From Microvelia longipes (taxonomy: Eukaryota > Arthropoda > Insecta > Hemiptera > Veliidae): a stretch of DNA of 64,000 bases. A program made the position numbers and the translations under genes. How positions within the stretch are numbered: position 1 is the first letter of the stretch; every line of letters begins with the position of its first letter. Shown one piece after another: positions 57,838 through 64,000 of this stretch. The notes beneath the pieces were generated by a model. It ran no database searches and was not told where the DNA came from. It saw only the letters and a program-made list of their open reading frames with translations. The stretch lies in NCBI GenBank assembly GCA_018340805.1, contig JACMZG010000008.1, positions 12,217,992 through 12,281,991 of the forward strand, given 5' to 3'.

Positions 57838-58734
57838 ACTTTGAATATGTATTAATCTCTCTACTCCTACCCTTAAATCAAGTTTAGGTAATTTACTTTT
57901 GGCCATCAATTCAGCCAGCTAGATTCCATGCTCAGAAAAGATAGGACTCTGAATTTTAATCAAGTTTAGAGATAAAACTTAAATCAAAATACAACTTACT
58001 TAAAACCATAGTGATGAATAAGAGTTAAAATATAATAAATAAATAACAGGAATTTAAAAATAAGTTAAGATAACTTTGTTTTATTTATCACACATTAACA
58101 ATTAAAAACCCTCGATTCCATCGGTTGCAGTTAAACCGAGGGGTTTTCATCATGCAAACGTTAATACAAACAAATAATTCACATCAGAAACAAATTATTA
58201 ATTCACATTAAAATGTCACAGATTAAAAAATCTTTTTGTTGTCAGTTATTACAAAAATGTCACAAACAAAAAGAGAAACAAGAGCCCGGGAAATTGACAG
58301 TGTTGAATAAAAATGTAATGAAAAAGCAGAAAAACTAAAGCAAGAATGAGTACCGTAAGTTGGTACACTTCGGTAATGGGTGACAAAAAAGAAAAAGAAG
58401 AAAAAAATCTTATTTGGTTCGTCCTTTTTCGGTTCTGATATCTTTCCTTGAGACCACAATTAATTTCGTCATGCATTATTTTTGTTTGTTTCAGTGATTT
58501 TTTAAAGTAGTAGAATCTGTTTTTTAGCATCTTACTATTTCTCGCGTTAAAAGTTGTCTATTGTGTTGAAAAAACGAATAAAATCATTCTCAGAACTTTA
58601 AAGGTAAATATATCGATTGATAACATTGCGGTGTGGAGATATGACCAGTAATATCTGTTTAACATCTGTAAAGATAATAATCTGAGTAAATTTTACTGTT
58701 TAAAACAAAAAGTAGGTTTAAAATTTAATATATA
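57838..58734. other. Upstream region of TIMM17
   Basis: A hairpin-like pair 'aaaccctcgattccatcggt' / 'accgaggggtttt' lies at about 58,106-58,147. The promoter and 5' untranslated region of the plus-strand gene are presumably within the last few hundred bases; I see no TATA box at a convincing distance. Minus-strand open frames (58,223-58,530) have low-complexity Phe/Ser composition. Confidence 0.4.
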
Positions 58735-59217
58735 ATGGAAGAATACGCTAGAGAACCTTGTCCATGGAGGATTGTTGACGACTGTGGGGGTGCCTTCACC
58801 ATGGGGGCCATCGGTGGAGCTGTATTTCAATCCATCAAAGGATTTAGAAACGCACCGACAGGTTTAAATAGAAGATTTGCTGGAAGTTTATCGGCTATCA
58901 AAACAAGAGCCCCTATGCTCGCTGGCAGTTTTGCCGTGTGGGGAGGTATGTTTTCTACAATAGATTGCACACTAGTTCATTTTAGGCAAAAGGAAGATCC
59001 TTGGAATTCTATTATAAGTGCTGCAGCAACAGGTGGTATTCTATCGGCTAGAAACGGCCCTGCTGCTATGTGCGGTAGTGCTATTATCGGTGGTGTTCTT
59101 TTGGCTATGATAGAAGGTATAGGTATTTTATTTACAAGAATGCAAGCAGATACATTTAGGCCTCAGCATGTAGAAGATCCTCAACAACTTGGACCCAATC
59201 GACAGCAAATGTTCTAA
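58735..59217 (+). CDS. TIMM17: Mitochondrial import inner membrane translocase subunit Tim17
   Basis: 160-residue single-exon protein beginning [20 protein letters not shown]. It is a core subunit of the TIM23 complex, which moves presequence-bearing proteins across or into the mitochondrial inner membrane. It has the Tim17/22/23 fold: Gly-rich hydrophobic segments at about residues 17-35, 62-80, 93-112 and 113-133. The loop [10 protein letters not shown] (34-43), [11 protein letters not shown] (81-91) and the EGIGILFTR end are typical of Tim17. Cys9 and Cys78 match the family's conserved disulfide pair, and Asp16, Asp77 and Glu127 fit the conserved acidic residues lining the translocation cavity. 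The length is slightly under the human paralogues (about 170). The first ATG is in the family's conserved start context. No introns are visible, so either an intronless gene or a retrocopy; no poly(A) remnant is seen. Confidence 0.97.
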   Translation: MEEYAREPCPWRIVDDCGGAFTMGAIGGAVFQSIKGFRNAPTGLNRRFAGSLSAIKTRAPMLAGSFAVWGGMFSTIDCTLVHFRQKEDPWNSIISAAATGGILSARNGPAAMCGSAIIGGVLLAMIEGIGILFTRMQADTFRPQHVEDPQQLGPNRQQMF

Positions 59218-59316
59218 TTCTTCCTAATATAATATAAAATGTTACGATCTTATACAGACGTTGATTTTATACATGAAATCCGTTACGAATAAGATAAATA
59301 GTTGTGAATGATAAGA

Positions 59317-59323
59317 TAATAAA
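59317..59323 (+). terminator. Candidate polyadenylation signal of TIMM17
   Basis: AATAAAA about 100 bases after the stop codon, followed by T-rich sequence; another AATAAAA lies about 100 bases further (around 59,418). Positional inference only. Confidence 0.55.
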
Positions 59324-59624
59324 ATTTTCCTATTATGTTTTTTGTGTTTTTAAATTTATTTGTCTTTACATATATTGTAAAATGTCTAATTTTTTTCTAA
59401 AAATCCTTTATTGCCAATAATAAAATACTTAAAGAAGTCAGACATTTAACTAAAAATGAACTTAAAACTATTGCCATGATTACTGAAAGGGCTAAACATA
59501 AACCAATCCGCAATAGCATAGTATTATAAAAAACAAGTGAACTCACTCTCCTAATATTAGTGTGAGTTTAAACAAATTGTTTTTTTAAAAAAGAATTGAG
59601 TTTTTTGGCATTTTAAAAATGGCT

Positions 59625-59880
59625 ACCACTGTGTAATTGAAAAAAGAATGACAAATCTAATAATATTTTCTAAAGAAAAATAAAAATTTATTGTTTTTGT
59701 TATTTTGATGATTTTCTTTATTAAGTAACCTTGATCAATGACAGGCAACTTGAATATGGTTTAACCTCCTGTACATTTATAATTGTTGCTAAATTTTCTT
59801 CTTTTGACTTTTGCAGTCATGTCGACAGCCCAAAATACATGAGTAAAGTCACTTGTTGATTCAATTCCACTTTAGTTAAT
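59625..59880 (+). repeat. Dispersed repeat, copy 2 (lacks the MITE)
   Basis: Matches the outer parts of 57,008-57,837: 'ctgtgtaattgaaaaaagaa', 'taagtaaccttgatcaatga', 'caggcaactt', 'aattttcttcttttgacttt', 'acatgagtaaagtc'. At the position of the MITE it has only 'ttattgtttttgttattt', so it represents the unoccupied site. Confidence 0.85.
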
Positions 59881-62345
59881 AGTAAATTACTTATGATTTT
59901 AATAGGCCAAATAAAGAGGCTTAATTGATCAAATAAGAGTTGGCTTTATATAATTCTACTAATAATAGGGACTGTACATTTTATTGATAAAATTAAAATG
60001 ATGACCATTTTAAATTCTCCCTCCTAATCTAAATGCTTGTCAAAGGAGGTTAGAAAAAGATAATTCAAAAGATTTTATAATAATTTTACTCTGCCTTTTA
60101 TAACAAGGGGTCTCATATATATCTATAAATATTATGTAGTGATAGTTGGTTAAATTTAATAAAATTAAATAAGGCCATGGTTCTGTTGCTTATTGGCCCA
60201 GTTAACACTGTATTAACTTTTATTTTAAATATGAATTCAATTCATCTATAATGCATGTATAGAAAAAGAAGTGCAAAGTTATAAAAGACAGAGTAAAGTC
60301 AATGAGATCTACCACGAAAAGTTAATAAAATGACATCAAAGTTGATTATATTTTATGTTTTTAGTAATTATGTGTCTGCTATATCTGTATTAAATTCGCT
60401 TTTTCTTTCAGTATAATTATCTAAGTATTTATGACTATAGTCACTGACTATCATAGACAGGATAGTAAATATGAAGTTAATCTCCTGTCCTGAAGTTTTG
60501 TTGTGTACTGTCAGTAATTTAAAAACGAGTTGGAAGCAAGATTTTTAGTCATTCAGACATAGTTTAATGCTGTACATACCCTATATGTGGAAATATCATT
60601 GATGGGTGGGGCTATGTTGAGTTAGTACCTGTTGTAGGAACCTCTAGACCCTATTTATTAAAATCACAATTTGTAAGTTTTTATTCTTCAAATAGAACCT
60701 GCACTAATTATTTGATTTGCTTCAAATTTTAAACATGCATCATTGATACTATTTCAATGTATTTGAAATAAATTGTTTTGTCCAATTACTTTGAAATCAG
60801 ATAGAAATTGTGGAAGTTATTTCATGCTTTACATTTAAGTGGGGGTCTCAAATTTACAGTGGCTTTTGGCAGAATCGAATAATCGGTTGTATTCTGTAAT
60901 TCTTCTAAAAGCTATTGGTAAATATTTTTCAAATCTTCTCTTGTGTATGCTGTTAAGATTGTCTCCTTTGTCCACTAAAGTCACTTTCTAAAGATGAACA
61001 CTGTTTTTTTTGTTTTGTATTATAGTGCTTTTCATGTAGTATATTTTGGTTAAAATATAAATGTTTATGTACAATTAAAATTATTTAAATTTTTGGTTTT
61101 ATTATCCCTATGCTAAATGTAGGGAATATAAGTCATTGTGTACTTATGCTTAAACAATAAATCAGCTATTTTGATGCTTTTTGACTACCAAAATAAGGGT
61201 TCTTATTTGATTTTCCAGTTTCATACTTTTTATCACGGACAAAAAGCTTCATTTTTGAAAGCTATGACAGGTAAAAACCTGGCTATAACATTATAAAGAA
61301 TTTGTAAAGAGTAATAACAACTTATTTTTGGCTTAAGAACACCATTCATTACATGTTAATTTTTTAAAAAAATCAGGGTTACTATTTTCCCTAAACCTAG
61401 CAGTATTATTGGCAGTAAATGCCTTAAAATGAGGGAAAGGTGATTGATGAATGATTTGTGTTCTTTAGCCAAAAGTAAGGAATTTTTACTTTTTTGAAAA
61501 TTCTAATATCAAACTTCAATTTTGAGTATCAATTGTTTTAAATCTGTTAATTTTATGGTATTTTATACGTTACAAAAAATTAACGTACAAAGTAAAACAT
61601 ACTTCCATCATATGGGGAGCTTGGCTGGGGGTTTGACCCCAACGGTTCACATGGTAGTTTTTAACCTATAGTTTAGTCTTTAACTCGATAAAAATGAGTT
61701 TCAGGGTTAAAACCTTTGTTTAATCCCGTTCACATGACTACTGCCAGGGAGGGGGGGGGGATTGAACCTGCCTTTCAATGAAGTAACAATTAGGCAACAT
61801 CACATTTCACAATAACATTATTCAATACTATTATAATACAATTTTATGTATTATATTACACATTACAATACTATTATATTACACATTAAAATAGTATTAT
61901 AATGTCCAATTTTTAGAATTCGGGCATTTATTCCTGCAAAAAATTGGTGTCTTTGACAAAAATATGCAAATCGCTCTTAGAAAAATAATTTACTTACCAA
62001 GCCTATATTTTATTAGACTTGTATAACGTCAATGTAGGTATAACGCCCATATTTTATTTTTTCATCTCTTTTTATTGTGTATTATTATGTTATACTTTTT
62101 TCTCTTTTATGTATTGCAATATTAAGACTGTTTTACTGCACAACCTGAAACAATTTTGTTAAATTATAATCATTAATTTTATGTTAAACCATCCAAATGT
62201 TTGTTATGGAAGACCAGCTAAAAAGCTGAACAATAACCATTTACTATCCGCTCAAGAAGATCATCCTGGTTCAGACATCTAAATATCACATTTTAAAATA
62301 TCCTTCCTATAGGAGCTCTAGCATCATGTAGACCACCAGTAAATC
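59881..62345. other. Intergenic, no gene seen
   Basis: No coding frame. At 61,625-61,760 there is a G-rich stretch with two 'gttcacatg' words and a poly-G run that may be the remains of a small DNA element. At 61,830-61,905 short TATTACA-type tandem repeats occur. Confidence 0.4.
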
Positions 62346-62351
62346 AGCATT

Positions 62352-62395
62352 TGTGTCATCAGAAGGGTTTCTTCTATTTAGAGTATTATTTTAAG
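62352..62395. mobile_element. Solo diverged end of the 540-bp MITE family
   Basis: 'tgtgtcatcag', 'cttctatttagagtattatt' and 'ttaag' match the right end of 57,078-57,617 ('cgtgttatcag', 'ccttctatatatagtattat', 'tctaag') over about 44 bp with several substitutions. No opposite terminus was found. Confidence 0.5.
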
Positions 62396-62469
62396 TGGGG
62401 AAAAAGACCTTACTGTATACTTGAATTAAGTATGAAGTAATTGAATTATTTTCCGATTTTTTAAAAAGG

Positions 62470-62900
62470 TAAACAAATTGTTTGATAAAAATTTAACTAA
62501 TACTGTTAATGAAATGAAACTTGGCTCATAAGTTAGTCTTATACATGACTACATAGGCGCCAAATCTCAATTCAATCGCCACATTTTTCCACGCTTTATG
62601 CTTTTTCTAAATTTTTATTGCTGAGTCATTATTGTGGGTTAATGAAAACATAATATAATATTTTCTGGATTGCACAACTACGCCTATAGACTGATTTTTG
62701 TACAAAGTTTCAACTTACTAGCATAAATACACTGGGAGTTACTATGATAAGAGACTAAAGACATCAACTTCTTTAACATTAAAGAATTTTAGTTAACTTT
62801 AATACAAACAGACAAATTTGTGAAAACCTTTTAGGAGACCGTAAAAACAGATAATTCTGATTGCATCCAGGTCGCATCGTTACATCTAACCCATCAGGGT
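62470..62900 (-). repeat. Dispersed family A, minus-strand copy
   Basis: 'actaatactgttaatgaaat', 'gaaacttggctcataagtta', 'gactacataggcgccaaatc', 'gattgcacaactacgcctat', 'gtacaaagtttcaactta' and 'cataaatacactgggagtta' are family A in reverse complement. The 5' gt-rich end is absent. Confidence 0.85.
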
Positions 62901-63017
62901 GCCGACAGAGCCTAAACTCACTCTGACCTTCTATTAATTCCGAAGAATATAATGTGAAGTTTTTATCAGAGACAAGTGGTGCTCTCTTACCGCTATCATA
63001 CATGGCAAGCAAAACAT

Positions 63018-63290
63018 ATATCATTTGATACTATCGAGTTTTGCAAAACATGAATAGTTGACACAATATAATTGTGCTAGAGCACGAGAGCCCCCTGATG
63101 AGTTGGACTTAACGAAACAGAGGGGGACATGACATTATGTCGAGCCATCAATGATGACGAATGTCGAATGATGGAACAGTTCCCAGATGTAGCATTGCAT
63201 TTTGCTTGTTACATTTCCTAGGTGTCTCTCGCACAATTATATGTGTCTACTATTCATGTTTTGCAAAAACTCGGTAGCATCAAATGATAA
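63018..63290. mobile_element. ~270-bp inverted-repeat element with a hammerhead-like core
   Basis: Left 'atatcatttgatactatcga' and 'gttttgcaaaacatgaatag' are mirrored on the right by 'ctattcatgttttgcaaaaa' and 'ctcggtagcatcaaatgata'. The arms extend inward through AATTGTGC and GAGAG, about 60 bp in all. The left arm has an 8-base insert (TAGAGCAC). No coding frame. 63,095-63,118 reads CTGATGAG...CGAAAC (see findings). Confidence 0.85.
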
Positions 63291-64000
63291 ATACTTTTTT
63301 CTATATACCTTAGTGTCGCAGGCGTATTATTATGTCTAATAGTCAAAGGCATTTAACTTGTTATTTTATGTCAAAATTGATTTTATTTGACAATTTTATT
63401 ATTCGTTTATAAGACATCAAGATAACGAGTCAAATACCTTTCACGTTCATTATTAAGTTCATAGTTACTGTTTTATTGTATAAAATATATGATCATTACA
63501 GGGTTAAAACATTAAAGTTTTATTAAAAATATCCACGTTGCCGTAGGGACTGTGACACTAAGGAACAAGGAAAAGTAAAAATGACATATGTTGTTAACTC
63601 ATGGGGAAATTAAGTTAATAATGGTATATTTATTGGAGTAGGTAGATGCAGCGTCTGGTTAGGGAGAGTGGGCCTCCCTTATTTTTTTAGATCTGCAGCT
63701 ATGAGGCTGAAGTACAGCAATATGGTGGCTGTGCTGGGAATCCTAATGCTCGAGCATAAACAGCAAAATCTGGTTAAGATCTATATGATTCATACCGTTG
63801 CATACTTCATACTATTTTAGTTTTATTTCGACAATATTTTATATTAAAATCTTTTAATACTATTTTGAATAGTGAATTGATATTACATATCTTCCTAAAC
63901 ATTGTCCGACATATTTTAATAAATGACGCACATGTTAAAAGAAGAATTATTTTCAGATGAAAAATAAGAAAAATTCTATTTTCTATTTTATTGTTATCAA
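63291..64000. other. No gene seen
   Basis: AT-rich unique sequence to the window edge; no feature supported. Confidence 0.4.

Noticed and set aside
58223..58530. Minus-strand open frames as the missing first exon of the unrecognised gene
   Set aside because: There is no donor site giving the required phase 1, and the Phe-rich low-complexity composition is unconvincing.

Overview
The window is AT-rich, gene-poor nuclear DNA from a metazoan, most likely an invertebrate. A TIMM17 gene with an animal-type N-terminus, a mariner transposon, spliced GT-AG exons, a 5S-rRNA-derived fragment, tRNA-like B boxes, long (TA)n tracts and abundant minisatellites point that way. Nothing prokaryotic is organised here and the species cannot be named from this sequence.

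1-19.2 kb is almost entirely tandem repeat: 49-, 146- and 58-bp minisatellites (1.7-3.4 kb), then a set of related 41-48 bp arrays (4.5-7.1, 10.0-10.8, 13.3-13.95, 14.46-16.0, 16.55-17.15 and 17.68-18.9 kb) sharing a TTCGAAGAG...GTGTCCATGTATAAAGAATT core, with duplicated spacers that make a higher-order repeat. An unrelated 48-bp array (9.24-9.66 kb) abuts a small GC-rich island of perfect GAA-loop hairpins (9.0-9.24 kb). A 63-bp array lies at 11.7-12.2 kb. A possible TATA-driven short exon lies at 8.4-8.6 kb.

19.2-47 kb is intergenic and repeat-laden: dispersed families (called A, C and D here), tRNA-like fragments, more minisatellites (21.1, 22.0, 27.1, 30.6 and 31.6 kb), a 293-bp-arm palindrome at 36.9-37.6 kb, a hAT-type element with an exact 8-bp target duplication (39.6-40.3 kb), a terminal-inverted-repeat (TIR) element at 41.3-42.2 kb and a 5S-like fragment (45.1 kb).

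47.2-55.2 kb holds one spliced minus-strand gene. Six exons join in phase into at least 344 codons of a protein I do not recognise; the first exon is missing. Its terminal exon is tandemly triplicated and its most upstream acceptor lies in a 92-bp duplication. Its long intron carries a broken mariner, a TA-flanked MITE (short non-autonomous TIR element), a palindrome with hammerhead-like motifs and other repeats.

55.4-64 kb contains the intronless TIMM17 gene (58,735-59,217, plus strand), flanked by two direct copies of a dispersed repeat. One copy is split by a 540-bp MITE with an exact 8-bp target duplication. Near the right edge an inverted-repeat element contains a strong hammerhead-ribozyme-like core.
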